A DNA stretch of 64,000 nucleotides from Acanthaster planci (GCF_001949145.1 NW_019091397.1:1643661-1707660), one strand, 5' to 3'; positions 25,901-38,600 are shown, counted from the first letter of the stretch. The notes: a model not told the origin generated them from the sequence alone. Program-made: numbers and translations.

Positions 25901-28218
25901 ACAAGGAATTTCTTGAGTACGCTGACATAGGTAAATTCACCTATATGATACAGGTGAGACCTTTTCAGAATCTAGACCACTTAAGGTGATTGTGTGGATT
26001 ATTATTTTTTATCCAATTATTTTTTATCCAATGCGCCTTTTAATTTCTATAATGTATCTCAGTGAAACATAACGTGCAAAAGGCGAAGAGTTTTAGGCTG
26101 TAGGATCTTGTTCTTAAATCTTATGGTACAGCCGCGTGTTTCTTTCACAAAGGTCATTCCATGTGAATAGTAATGGTCGAGTTTTTTTACGACCGAATAA
26201 AAAAAGGTATCTGAAATGGATTGCTTTCGTCAAGTATCTTTCGACAATTTGCCTTGCAAAAGTGTTTCTAAATTTCAGTTTGCCGAAGGGTTTTAGACCG
26301 ATCGATGGCCTTGGAGTGACAAGTTATGTGTTGGCATAGGCTGCGGTAAGGTTTTCTTACTTGCGTCTTCACGTACGTTCTCTGGGCTGTACACATTGTA
26401 ATGTCCCAACTTTGTGTTCGTTTAAATCTGAACAGAATGAAAGTGCTTAGTCTGATAACATCCGTCTGTGACATTTTAAATGAAGGATATTGGTTTCATG
26501 AATTCATTACTTTCGCTTCCTGTTTAAGGTTTTCAAAGAATCGCTTCGTCTGTGGCCTCCAGTGGCTGGAACGAGTAGACAATTGGCTTGTGACGTCACG
26601 GTCAAAGGTTATAAGCTTCCTAAGGGATCACTGGTGTTTGTACGTTTTGTTAAAATTACGTTGGTCGTTTATAACTTCCAGAATTCCATTGTGTCACAGA
26701 GATTGATGACACGAAAATGAAAGCCTCCTGATAGATTTCCACATTTTCGAAATTGTGAATCTGTCAAGCTAAATTATTTTTTCAAATTAAAAAATGAATT
26801 ACTTCAAAATTTATTTGATGGGCAGTGTTCTAGTTGAAGTAGTAGCGTAAAACGTTTTTCGAAACGTATTTGTTTCATAGTCTGTCCTTCCTGAAACAAA
26901 TGTTTCTGTCTGATTATTCTACCTCAAGCCGAATACTTACGCGATGGCAAGGATGGAGGAGTTTTTCCATGATCCGTTACAGTTTGATCCCGACCGCTTC
27001 AAAGCCAGTGATGACAAGTTAGTTTAATCTATGGATTGCTTTTCCTTTAAGATGCAAATGCAGTTTTCTCACACGCGTCAGGCAACAGCGGCACTATATC
27101 CACTGATGTTTTGTCCAAACCTGTGGCATTGCTAAGAAAGCTGGACATTCCCAGGAAGTGCATGTATATATCGTCCTTATTACAGAGTGCTTCTTGGTAG
27201 GCTGACTTGTCGCTTGAGTTGGTAGTCTTTCGATGGTAGGTAAATAAATCTTTCCCGCCTTGATCTCGTGTGTTAATCTGTGGCGTAACTGGGGGGGGGC
27301 ACATGTGGCATGTGTCCCCCTCCAGCGTATGGCCATGCACCTGCTCCCCTCCCCTGCATTTGAAATCTGTGAATAATGTATGAGCCCCGGTCCCCCGGTC
27401 CTATACGCCACTGCACGGCGTTGATTATCAACCAGTAATTGTTTCTTTTTCATTACTTATTAATTGACACTGCACTTGTATCTCTCTGACAGACCACAGT
27501 ATGCGTACTTTCCGTTCTCACTCGGTAGTCGTAACTGCATTGGTCAGCAGTTTGCTTTGGTAAGTGTGCGCATGTTTGTTGAGATGTTGCAGGTATTGAT
27601 TTGCAGTTAGAGATCTTAATTCCATGGCATGATGAACAAAAACACACACATTCATGAATTTAAGCGTGGCTTGGTGTAGTCTACTATGAGCAAATACCGT
27701 GTTTCTAGGCAGATTTCCAGTGCATACTCCACACAGCGAACACAATTATTGATCACGTGGTACTGGTGTATTTGCCGCCACCAAGCATTCCAAGTGTCTT
27801 CCATTGAGGATTTACTGAGTGTAGACTCATTATGCGTCTACTGAGTCTGAAAAGAAGTTATTGATAATGTAAGGGCAATTCCATTCAAACGTGGAAAATT
27901 ATGACCTTATGATCGTAGGCAGTTTTTAACCAAATAAGAGGTCTTTTTCTGAATTATAAGTGATATTGAAAGCAGCAATAGCGTGGCTGAATTTCCACTT
28001 TTGCGTGGAATTGCCGGTACCATCTTTGTTACAAGCTTTGTACTGACCAAAACCTCCATCTTCCTTTTTTTTCCAAGATCGAGGCCCGTGTTCTGCTCGC
28101 CAAATTGCTGCACAAGTTCAACTTTAAACTTGTTCCGGGCCAAGGATACGGAATACTGGACGAGATCACTCTGAAACCCAAAGGAAGATGCAGAAACTAC
28201 TTAACGCTTAGGGAATAG
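19991..28218 (+). CDS. CYP46A1-like: CYP46A-like cytochrome P450, copy B (tandem duplicate)
   Basis: Thirteen exons: 19991-20145, 20999-21076, 21892-21973, 23033-23193, 23561-23699, 24239-24352, 25021-25255, 25419-25491, 25869-25953, 26529-26639, 26929-27017, 27493-27559, 28078-28218. Each has exactly the same length as in copy A, giving 509 residues. The N-terminal anchor (about residues 5-31), I-helix AGQETT, K-helix ESLR, FDPDRF and heme loop FSLGSRNCIG are all intact, so an active enzyme is expected. His145 again replaces the usual C-helix Trp. Exon 12, which carries the heme Cys456, is identical to copy A at all 67 bases, while the neighbouring exon 13 differs at roughly a tenth of positions. 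Introns are unalignable by eye apart from splice sites. ER location and a sterol-type substrate are inferred from the family. Confidence 0.93.
20530..20720. repeat. C-run-rich low-complexity patch
   Basis: Several C-runs (for example near 20540, 20580 and 20610) and purine patches lie in intron 1 of P450 copy B. An open frame crosses it, but its composition reflects the repeats and does not resemble a protein. It may be a degraded relative of the C-rich element at 13960. Confidence 0.35.
22335..22545. mobile_element. Palindromic MITE, family 1, copy 1
   Basis: Left arm about 22337-22437 and right arm about 22451-22545 are near-perfect inverted copies. Both include GGTTCTGGAAAGAACCGGTGGTACTCAAC or its reverse complement (split here by short differences), and the spacer is only ~14 bases. 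The single strand could fold into a hairpin of nearly 100 bp. It is in intron 3 of P450 copy B. A diverged relative lies at 33322-33440. Confidence 0.85.
24545..24670. repeat. Degenerate ACTTG/ACTCG simple repeat
   Basis: Repeated GACTTG and GACTCGAGTC-type words fill this stretch of intron 6 in P450 copy B (TGTGACTTGGC, TTGACTTGTTACTTGACTTGG and similar). It is a decayed short tandem repeat with no coding sense. Confidence 0.6.
27275..27420. repeat. Small C/G-rich inverted element
   Basis: The segment begins GGCGTAACTGGGGGGGGGC and ends with TATACGCCACTG, and its centre has CACATGTGGCATGTGTCCCCC. The ends are imperfect inverted matches, typical of a small decayed element. It sits in intron 11 of P450 copy B and resembles the C-rich repeats at 13960 and 35725 in its 'gcgtaact / gtagct' type ends. 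Confidence 0.4.
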
Positions 28219-28547
28219 AGAATTTCGCTCTAGACAACTCGACTAATGAGTTTGACCATATTTTATCACGTGTAAATTAGGCCTTTTCAGACGTAAGATT
28301 TTCAAATGAAATATGTCAAAAGAACTTTTTGATGACGATTTGCTGCGTGTACAGTTGTCCTTTTATTTATTATTTTTTATTTGACTCTTGATTTCATCGG
28401 TTCGGAATGTTTTAAATGTAACACTCTTAATGGATTTTTATGTGGGTACTGTAAGTCAGGATCTAATAGTGGCTGTCTTCAGTGGTGACGGCCTGCATTA
28501 AGCACTTTGTTTTCATCAAAACGCCACTGCGCAAGTCCCCCAACGAC

Positions 28548-28553
28548 AATAAA
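28548..28553 (+). terminator. Polyadenylation signal, P450 copy B
   Basis: AATAAA lies 330 bases after the copy B stop codon and follows a stretch free of coding potential. It is a reasonable 3' end for the gene. Confidence 0.55.
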
Positions 28554-29639
28554 TGAGTCAGTCACACGTCACGTCGTGGGATAGGGAGCTAGACACATGT
28601 CAAGAAATAATAACGGGGAGCTGTTTGTCAAAAATTGCATGTTTTGTGTCAGTAGGGGCCTACACATATGGCAGCATTATTTCCTGCCCGATATCCAATA
28701 TTATCACCGAGATAATGTTGTATAGCCACTGTACTTTTTTTCATTTTCCAATTTTTTGGGTGGGGGTATGAGCCAGTAGCCCATCCTCGCGGACTGATAC
28801 CCTTCGCGATGTGCGGTAAAGGGGGACCCCCCATGTGATGCACAAGCTTTATCCTAAGGCCTACTGCACCCCCCTCGGAAACCTGAAAGAATTCCAAAGA
28901 TTGCACCAACACAGAAGAAGACACAATGAAGGAGGCGTCCCCTTTGCCGCGTATCGTGCATCGTATGCCGGGACTGGCTGCCAATGTAGTTCCGTTGAGC
29001 ATTCTCTTTTGGTAAACGGAATGCTTTCAAGGTGTCGTTGCCACGGTTAGGTTCAGTTCCCACATCTTCCCCAACCAGACTACATGATAGTCTTTTTTTT
29101 GAGAGCTGGTTCAAAAATTGTCAAAACAGAAAAGTCTAGTCAGGCGCTCTCCTACCAATCAAGATACCGAACCTGAGAGCGAGGTGTTATAAATACCACC
29201 CCACCCCTTTGATTTACGTGCAGGGTTTTCGGAATCTGGTTTTCAAAAAATACGCTTAATTGACGCAGCCTCAGTGCATAGTAATTTGGCTGGATTCTTT
29301 CCTTGTTTCCTTACATTCCAGTGTTCGCAGTGACTGAGAAAAGATCTCTGTCAAATGAGCTGTCAGACAGATTACCAAAATGCCATGATTTGAGTTTGGT
29401 TCTGCCTTGAAAATCAGAACAATCAGAGCAATGTGTGACTTAAATGTATAGAACAGTTATAGTGAATCAGAAATAGTATTACAAAAGTTAAATTTTATTT
29501 AGAAATGGAAATATTTGTTTAATTTCCAGAAACAACTCACAGTTTGTAATAAGTTGCTACCGTTAAAGGGTTAGGTATTTGAAGAAATCTGATATTGGTC
29601 AGTGGCATACTTAAATTCAGCTTCTAATAGGCAATCATA

Positions 29640-30560
29640 AGAGGTCTTTTGAATTGCCCAATGTTAATAAATCTTCCGGTGAAATAGCAAATGACCTCAG
29701 TGTACATTTTTCTTGGATTTGTTCAAGTTTGCCGCCCCTTGATTTAAATTCTTCGACTCCAATACTTACCAGCTGTTTCTTTGCCTTCACGGGTAACCCA
29801 TCAACAAGTTTACAAGCGGCTTCGTAAATGGAACCTATCAAAAGCTGGTTACCCTGGAATTTGTCCAGTTAAGCTTTTAAAGGAATTTGCTTTTGAAATA
29901 TCATTTCCATTAACTCACATTTTAATGCTTGTTTGGAAGCTGGCTGTTTCCTTGAAATTTGGAAATGAGCATCTGTTTGTGCAATTCCAAAAACTACTCC
30001 GGTTATTAATTTTGATCAGTTACGCCCAATTTCAGTTACTCCTATTTTGGCAAGACTTTTTGAAGGTTTTCTATCTGAATGGGTGATGGGTGATTTCAAG
30101 AAGTGGATTGATTTACTACAATTTGGAAGTATGAAGGGTTGTTCTATAGAGCAACTTGATAAGTATACTGGATACAATTCACCAGGGTCTAGATAAATTG
30201 GGGAATTATGTTAATATGTTTACCGTAGACTTCAGTAAAGCTTTTGACCGAATTAATCACGCTATTGTTATTGAGAAATTGGTTCATCTGAATGTTGATC
30301 GAGCCATCTTGCCTACAGTATGCAGTTTTTTGAGAATCGTAAACAAGTTGTCCGTTTTAATAATGTTTAACAAGCATGATGGACCTTACTCTTGAAGTTC
30401 CACAGGGAACAAAGTTGGGCCCTATTTTGTTTCTTGCCGTGGTTAACGATTTAGCTTGTAATATACCCAATCGCTGGAAGTGTGTTGATGATTTAACTGT
30501 TCTTGACGTTATTCCTAAGGATGGTAATTCAACTGTCTTCTCAGAGTATACACCTGGGCG
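29640..30560 (+). pseudogene. Decayed non-LTR retrotransposon reverse transcriptase
   Basis: Conserved reverse transcriptase blocks occur in order but in different frames. They are VYKRLRKWNLSKAG..LLKEFAFEIS (about 29800-29910), SEWVMGDFKKW...QFGSMKGCS (about 30070-30155), TVDFSKAFDRINHAIV (about 30220-30270), then VPQGTKLGPILFL and a catalytic-box CVDD where YVDD/YADD is usual (about 30395-30495). Stops and at least two frame changes separate the blocks, and the start, endonuclease and 3' tail are not visible. The pattern fits CR1/L2/Jockey-like LINEs of animals. It is a dead fragment and gives no active protein. Confidence 0.85.
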
Positions 30561-31245
30561 CGATCCCACCTGAAATGACCCAGTTATAGCAAGGGTTCTT
30601 GGAAGTGTTGGGTCCCGGTGAACGTACATGGTCTATCACGGGGACCAATTAAGACTTCGAACGGCCTTTGTTGGTTGTTGTACCGAGCGCTGAATGGAGC
30701 CAAGTTGGTCCTCCAAGGTAGAAACTCATTTCTCCAGAGAGAAATATACATCATTGGTGTCGGAAGGCTTGTGATGTGTGGGTTTGTTAATTCCCAGTTT
30801 ACACGATTCAACATACACTTCGGACAAGTCACCTACTTCACCTCCTCATTGGCTCGATCACAGATGGCCTTCTGAGTACGCTTGAACCATTTGACGTCGT
30901 CTAAAGCCGCTTTGAAATACACAAATCATTTGTAGTTATGACACCTGAGCCACTCAAAGGTAATGCGTTAATATGTATTTATAAAAATAAGTAATTAAAA
31001 TTAGACAGTACGCTCCAGAATTTTAAAATACGAATTCATCTATCAACAGGTATTTCCTTTCTTAAAATACAATTTAGTAATAATATTTTCATGGAATCAG
31101 GAATAATAAGCCTACCCATAATGAAAGATTGTGTTTATAATAAAGTAAGTAGAGGAGAAACAACACAAATCACAATACCGATAATCTTTTCATGACAGGA
31201 AATTTTCTTCTTACTTGAATAACTACGTTCAGTTACTCAATCAAA

Positions 31246-31526
31246 AAGGGAAGAAAAAGGGAAGGAAAGGAGAGGAAAGGAGAAGAGAGGAGATGAAAGG
31301 AAAGGAAAGGAGAGGACAGGACAGGACAGGAGAGGACAGGACACCACAGGACAGGAGAGGAGAGGACAGGACAGGACAGGAGAGGAGAGGACAGGACAGG
31401 ACAGGAGAGGACAGGACAGGAGAGGACAGGACAGGAGAGGAGAGGACAGGAGAAAAGAGGACAGGAGAGGACAGGAGAGGACAGGAGAGGAGAGGACAGG
31501 ACAGGACAGGACAGGAAAGGACAGAG
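31246..31526. repeat. Purine-rich simple repeat (GGACA/GGAGA)n
   Basis: About 280 bases consist almost entirely of AGG ACA and AGG AGA five-base units (GGACAGGACAGGAGAGG) on the + strand. The open frames on both strands across it only reflect the repeat. Such purine tracts can form triplex or other non-B DNA. Confidence 0.95.
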
Positions 31527-32484
31527 AATTTGGATTTGAGGGTGGTGGGGTTAATCGAATCACATTTAGGGATTTGATTGGCAAGTGTTGGACAGTTGCG
31601 GATCCTTTTTGGCCAGCAACTTGAAAAGGGTAACAGAATGATTGTTTTGGGCCAAATTCTGAAAATGTGTTCAATGTGCTGGAAACTAAAGAACAGAAAG
31701 TGAACTTTTAATTGAGGCACGTTTTTGAGGTTTTTTTATAGTATTCATCTATAATATTCCAAACTAGTGGTGGGATTTAGCAATAGCCAAAAGGACTTAT
31801 GATTTAAACACCATAGCTTATACCGCATTGCCGAAAATATACCACGTGATGCGAGACATCCATCAGGTAAATATAGTATCATCTACGGGGGTGGAGCGCT
31901 TGCTTCCTTCTGAAAGAATGAAGTATGTGTATTTAAGGAGAGAAAGAAGAGGAAATATGGGATGCACCCCCTCACCGTTTATAGCAAATTTGCTATTAAT
32001 GCTTCCCCAGAAAGAGCCCCGCCCCCTCCTGCCCACGCACATGGCTGCATTGAATCAGTAGGTATCAAATCAGACATAAAAAACGAGGTCAAGATAGGAG
32101 GAAGCACCATGGCCACGGTAACAGATGACCAAAATATATGTATGCTTTACAGCCATTGATCTCCACTATTTTTATAATCATAAGGTCAATGTTCGCAGCT
32201 TTTCAAAACAGTAGAGCGCCCTCTTTCAGCGATTCTCCACCTGTATGTTCGTCACGTACTTTCAAATTTCGGCTACGTTTCATTGAAATTTTTTTAGGAA
32301 ATTCAAATCAAAGCCACTTTGCTCGAAATAAATTAATATGCTTCTTTATTTGGATCCAAAAGATATATTTTGATAATTATCTGGCACAACATGAGTTAAA
32401 ACTTCCAAGTTGAATCAGGTTGGATGAAGAAATCACTTGAAGCCGCATTGGAAACGAAGCCAAACTTTGGAATTTCATTTAAAT

Positions 32485-32505
32485 GACACCGTCATGGCGG
32501 CGCCC
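32485..32505 (+). promoter_or_regulatory. YY1-type motif in the FIBP promoter
   Basis: GTCATGGCGGCGCC (from 32491) contains the ATGGCGGC core known for YY1 sites, which are common just downstream of start sites of housekeeping genes. It lies about 110 bases before the FIBP start codon. Start site and binding are inferred. Confidence 0.4.
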
Positions 32506-32600
32506 TGTATACAGACGCGCACTTACTGATGACTGATTTTCCGACGTAGCCAGGATCTAGGAAAGCGTTCTGGGTCTAGCCTACCCACTGTAATAGAAAG

Positions 32601-35600
32601 ATGACTGAAATATCTGTCAACATTTTTGTTGGAAATACAACTTTTATAGATCCCGAGGTTTATAAACTATGGCTTGAAGGGCATTCGTGTAAGTTCATTG
32701 TGGACAGACATTTGCTGTCTGCAAATTTAAAGTCCGTGTGTCATGGGTGTGAGACGACTCAGGAGAACTTGACTGTTGAGAAAACTGGACCCGTGGGACA
32801 ACTCCACCATGTCCACCGTTTACAATGTCGTCCGTTAATTAATTGAGACGGAAAAATGTTGCATCCTGACTCCACTTCAGCAGTTGTGTACAATGTCTAT
32901 GGGGAGTGAAGAGAATTTTCACTTCGACGTATTTCCCAAAATCATCGGTACATGTAAATGTTTCTCAGTCCAGAATTTGTGTCTTTCCAGCATTTCTGTA
33001 ATGACTGACTTTTATTGAGATGATACATGATGAGAAAAGTGGAGTCAGTATGCAACATTTTTTCCATGAAGACAACTCGATCGTCCAGGCGTGAACATGA
33101 TGATGGAGTTTGGGGTTGAAAGAGTTCCATATACATGTACGGACATGACAGACAACACCAGTTAGGCCATTAGGCCTATCCCCTTAAAATGTTACAGCCA
33201 TGACAGTCGTCAGAAAGTGATAGGCAGTAACATGACATCCCAGAACTGGAAAAGTGAAATTTAGCTTGAGAAAATTCTGAATTAGATAGGCCTAACATCT
33301 GGCTTACATCATCCATGTAGTAAACTAAATAGGTTTGCGGACGCACCATGGATATATCTCCCTTTGAGCATGTGGGGTTCTGAAAAGAATTGGTGGTACT
33401 CAGTGTTACCACCGTGTCTTTTCAGAACCCCACATGTGATGACATGCATGGCTGCCCCAACCAGCACAGTGCATGGCTGCAACGATGATGTGGCATACGC
33501 AGTGTGGCTGATGTGACTGGAAAGCGCAAGTGCATCCAATACGAGTCAACCTGTCTCAATCGATTATTTGTCTCAATGGTTGAGCTGCCTGTTCATTTAA
33601 GGCATAGATGGCTGAGGTGTCCCATCGGTCGAGTTGTCCTGAGTCGAGTTGGCAGACAATCGAGTTGTTCAAGTTCCAGTGTCATGATGATGTAACGCAC
33701 ATGTAAACAGGAGTCAGTAGGACCTTGTGAATCACATCTTTTAACATTTGGACATAGTTGGGCAACTGTTGGGTGACCATGTCCAGATGTTAAAAGAGGC
33801 AATTTGTAGTGTCCTAGTTTACTCAGAAATGTCAGACCAGTGGTGATATACATCATTTTTCTATGGCTGAGTAACTCACTATTCGAATATTTGACCTTCA
33901 ATTCAATTGAATATCCGAATATGCGGTCTTACCAATATTAGATTGTTAAACCTAACAGTCCTCAATCCTCCAACAGGTGAAGGATTGACGACTGTTAGGG
34001 TTAATGATTAAACCATATATGAAATCAGTTGCAATGATGCGCACAATTGTACATTGTAATCACTATGATTGCTTCTCTTGGAGTATCTCCAGCCACGATT
34101 TAGCACCATTTAAGAGACAAACAATACTTTTTGCCCTGTTGAAAATTACTGTTGCTTGTAAATTTTTTAATGAATAATTTACTTTTGAATCATAAGATTT
34201 CTGTTGCTTTTCATTTGAATTGGCTTGTGCAATTTTTCTCATTTAAAATAAGTATATTCTCCCTTTTCATGAATTTTGCATTTGAATGTTCAAATTTGGA
34301 AAATAATATTCGAATTTTCGGATTTTCGGCTCAGCCCTACATTTTTCCTCCACGTTTGTCCAGAGGTTTGGGCAAAACAACGAAAGTAAATCTGTTTCTT
34401 AACCTTCAATTATTTGTGTCAACTAGCATTTGAAGCTGCATCCATCCGATACAAGACGCTCTCGTCTCAGACCACGGGACTGAAATTTGAACTTCTGAAG
34501 AGCGACACCACAGACAACTACCGGATGTTCAGGGCTATGGAGAAGCACTTACGCAATCCCCTGACGCTGTCCTACCAACCACTGTTCCAGATTCCTCCAG
34601 ATATGCAGCAGATGCTGATTGAAAAGTAATGTGTTCAAGTTTCTCACGGGGATTTTTACTTTTAATGGTAACCCTGTCGGAACTTGAGTATTTTAGAAGA
34701 CTTTTTATGCCAGTGCAAGTGTAAAGCTGAAATACGTCGTATACCATTTGTCTCTGCTGTGATTTTTATGAACGGGACAGTTGTGGGCAACGGCAGAACG
34801 AGGGTGAAAGTTTTGAGGGGGCACTAGGGGAAGGGGAGACGGGGTTACCCCTGGGTGTCACAAATTTGTAGTACAGTGTACTCTGTACTGTTACAGTGTA
34901 CGGATGTACAGGCATTTACATACGTGCATTTTGAAATTTCAAGGAGGGGACTTGCAGGGGCGCAGACTTCTGCGGGGGGGGGGAATGCCCCTCGTATCGG
35001 TAGTAATTTGTACCCCACTGGATTTGGGGCTTGCCATCTGTGGCATTTATTATTCCACTGATTTGTTTCATGCTGGAAGACCTGTGTTTGTTTCCAACGG
35101 TCAAAGTGCTGCTTGCTAAATTTGTCTTGCAAAAAAGCCAGGGACCACAGATCGTCCTTGAGTGTGTTTTTCCAGCGCATGCGCAAGAAAAATCACAGGA
35201 TGGTACCCTAGAGTACTCGCGTATGTTGTGCACCAAGTGTTTTTGTAATGATTTATTGGACGATTACCTGTGAGAACGAAGTTCCTTTGTTTTTTGTTAA
35301 CATGACAATGTTTCAGGTGTAGTGATTTCACTACGTGACTGACTTGCACAAGAGTAATTCAGCAATAGCATTGTTGTGTTTTCAAATGCTGTGTAATAAC
35401 TGACATTTTATCTAACAACTCTTTAAGTTAGGCTTGTTTTTCTCTTCCCTTGCCGTAGGTGACCCTCTCTGTAGTATTGTGTCAGATAACTTTCATTGGA
35501 AAGAAAGTGGTCAGTGCATTTTCATGGAAAAGAAAGTAACACGTTGATTCTTTCTTTAATCTATATCTCAGATATTATGAGCTCGATTCCATTGTAGCCC

Positions 35601-38600
35601 GTGAGATACTTGGCAAAAAACTGTCCAGCAAACACCGTAAGGATTTAGACGAAATCAGCGAGAAGACCAAAGTATCCCTGAAAAGCTGCAGGCGACAGGT
35701 AGGCCTTGTGGCTCAGTGGAAGGGGGGGAGCTGGGGGTATGTGCCTCCCCACAAATTCCTGATGCCCCCTAGGTGTCCCCTCACAAAAAAAACGGATGAA
35801 TGGAGATTGAACAAGGCTAACAAAAACTTGCCCCAAAAAAACGCACCACTGAAAGTCGGTGCCCCCCCATAGGATGCTGGTGCCCCCCCATTGGATGCTG
35901 GTGCCCCCCATAGGATGATGGTGCCCCCCATAGGATGCTGGTGCCCCCCATAGGATGCTGGTGCCCCCCATAGGATGATGGTGCCCCCCATAGGATGCTG
36001 GTGCCCTCCCATTGGATGCTGGTGCNGCCCCCCATAGGATGCTGGTGCCCCCCATAGGATACTGGTGCCCCCCATAGGATACTGGTGCCCCCTTGTACCC
36101 CCCCTCCCAGTAAAATCCTAGCTACGCTGCTGGTGTGGCTGCGTTGGTCTGAATACTAAACAAGCATTGCCTTGTGCTTACCTGTAGGCCCGCTGTAGAG
36201 TGTGGCAGGGATGTTTGACTTGTAAGTTAAGTGCTGCATGCCAGATGCTTTCATTGGACTGCAAGGCTTGGTAACCTGTTGTGACCTGTGATGATTATTG
36301 CAATATGAAAATGTGTCATTGTGTACAGATGAAATTCAAGTGTACATGTAGGTAGGAGTAGGGCACAAGAGATGAGCAGTTTTGTGGAGCACCATTATTT
36401 TCTTTTCTCGGTCTGCAGTATGACAACTTCAAGAGGGTATTCAAGGCTGTGGAGGACATGGAAGGGCCCATGGTCAAGAACATTCAGGCCAACTTCTGCT
36501 TTTCAGAACAACTTGCCAAGTAGGTTCTTCGAGTCCAGATCTTTTCCTGTGATGAAAAGAAATCATGAAGAGTGGAAATCTCTGATTGTTCAGATCTGAG
36601 CCGAGTTCTAATGCACAAAGTATATCATGCATAGTTTGTGTAATACACGCTTATGTGGGCATGGTGTTCTATCATAGTGTCTGGTATTGGACAATGCCAA
36701 AACCACATCGCACAGCTAACTTATTTTAACTATTCTGTGAGCCCTTGTATTATTTGTGCCACAGATATTATGTACTTTATAAAAAAAATCTTTCATCCTA
36801 ATGAACTCGTTACTCAGCTATCCCTAGTTAAATTCACCCATTCAGGTACCACACTGGTATATATGTACATGTATCTTTGCTCGTGTATAGAGGGGCTTGT
36901 GGGGTACCGGAACAATGGGAAGTACCCCATAGGGTAACTTGTGTCAGACTTTTGCCTCGCCAGCTTGTTTGAGCACGTGTGCCTTTCTTTGACCAAGTTA
37001 CTGTGTTTTGTTTTCCCCAGTTAAATAAGAAAATCTCTCGGATTTTCTGTCCTGCAGGAAGTATGCAGCCGTCGTCTTCTTTGCCAACAATCGGTTTGAG
37101 ACCGGCAAGAAACGCTTGCAGTACCTGACCTTCTCTGATTTTGCATTCTGCGCAGATGAGATGATCATCAAATGGACGGCCGGATCTAACGGTAAGTACA
37201 CTGGGCACTTGCAAGCAAAGCGTAATCTGGCAGGTGGAGTTGGAGAAGTCTTTACTTCGGTGGCACCTGTCTCACCCACAGGTTATATTTATATGTATAT
37301 TGAATGCCCCTCCACCCAGTTGGCTCCATAAGGGAACCCAGTTGGCTCTATAAGGGAACAAGAGATGGCGTGCTTTGGTAAGGCAACAATAGGAACTTGC
37401 CTTGTGTACGCACAAGGTCATACTCAGTTGGAATACTACCCACCAGCCCGTCTCTTCATTGCTAGTGGGAGGTACCTCAAGTTGGAATGGAGAGGATGTT
37501 TTAACTTGCCAAAATGAGTGGTGGTGTCACCAGCAACCTTATAGTCCTCAATCCTCCATTGGTTGTAGGATTTAGGACTCTTACCTGCAGGGTTAATGAT
37601 AGGAATCAACCAATGATCGGATTGGACATCAGATCGGGCTGATGTTTGGCAACATCGACAAAACATCGGATCAGCAAAATTTGACCTTCCTTGCCGATAT
37701 GAGTGCCGATGATAACTTGAAGAAAGGAACAAACTCTGCACTCAGTTTTGGCAAACAAAAATCTCATATTTTTTATTTAAGGAAGAATACAAACTGTGTT
37801 TTTTTCATTTGGTTTGATAAATGAACGGATATACCATGGTTAAACCCACGTAAAGCATCCCCAAAAATTACACCTGCGCGATCTATGCTGCAACAACTCA
37901 ATGGAACGTGGCCCAATGGAGCAGTCAGTGTACTTGTGTACCGTTTCCATTGACAGCCATTAAAACAGCTTGGGAACTACACCGTGTGTGGCACCACACA
38001 TGAGGTGCTGTGTGACCGGTCTGAAGGTAGCCCGCAATTTAGCCTTTATTCAAGGCATGTGTGGCTATCTGAACACATAATGTGCACCTCTGCCATTGGC
38101 ATGCACGATGAAGACACCAATGCAGTGGTGCAGCGGTGCCATGTGTGCCTTGACTAAAGGCTACCATGATTCAACCTGAAGTGCTGTGTCTATTCTGGGT
38201 GTACATGTACCAGTAAGCACCGCTTGAGTTTGTGTGATCGGTTACATAGGTGTCGTGCATAGCAGCGATCGATGTACAGAGTTTAAACGATTTATTCCCT
38301 CAACAGTGACTGTGAAGGCAAAAACTAATCCTATTACCAGTAATGTATAAACTGACATTTTAAAGGAGTACACTGGTTTTGTGTTGTCAGTAGGCCTACA
38401 TCCTGTTAAGGTTACGTTTCAGTTATTGTCAGTAAAAACATCGGATCAAATCGGACATCGGCCATTGTTCCTATTAAAACATCGGACATCGGATCGGCAG
38501 TTAAAACCTACATCGGTTGATCCCTAGTTAATGATGTCTTCTTGGATTAGTCATGCGAAAAATAAAACCTAGGAAGATTGAAAGTTGCAGTTGACCCCCT

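Larger units (their letters stand above)
28219..32600. other. Intergenic stretch between P450 copy B and FIBP
   Basis: This holds the short copy B 3'UTR, a decayed non-LTR retrotransposon (about 29640-30560), a purine-rich simple repeat (31246-31526) and the FIBP promoter. Other open frames in it are short and not protein-like. It is the main old transposon graveyard in the left half of the window. Confidence 0.6.

Noticed and set aside
31215-31577. 120-codon open frame (and two - strand frames of 145 and 159 codons) across 31.2-31.7 kb
   Set aside because: They translate the GGACA/GGAGA simple repeat; the peptides are only repeat periods such as DRTGEDR or LSCPVLSS.
35645-36075. - strand open frames of 136 and 120 codons with [10 protein letters not shown] repeats
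   Set aside because: They translate the ~20-bp minisatellite inside a dispersed element and include an ambiguous base.
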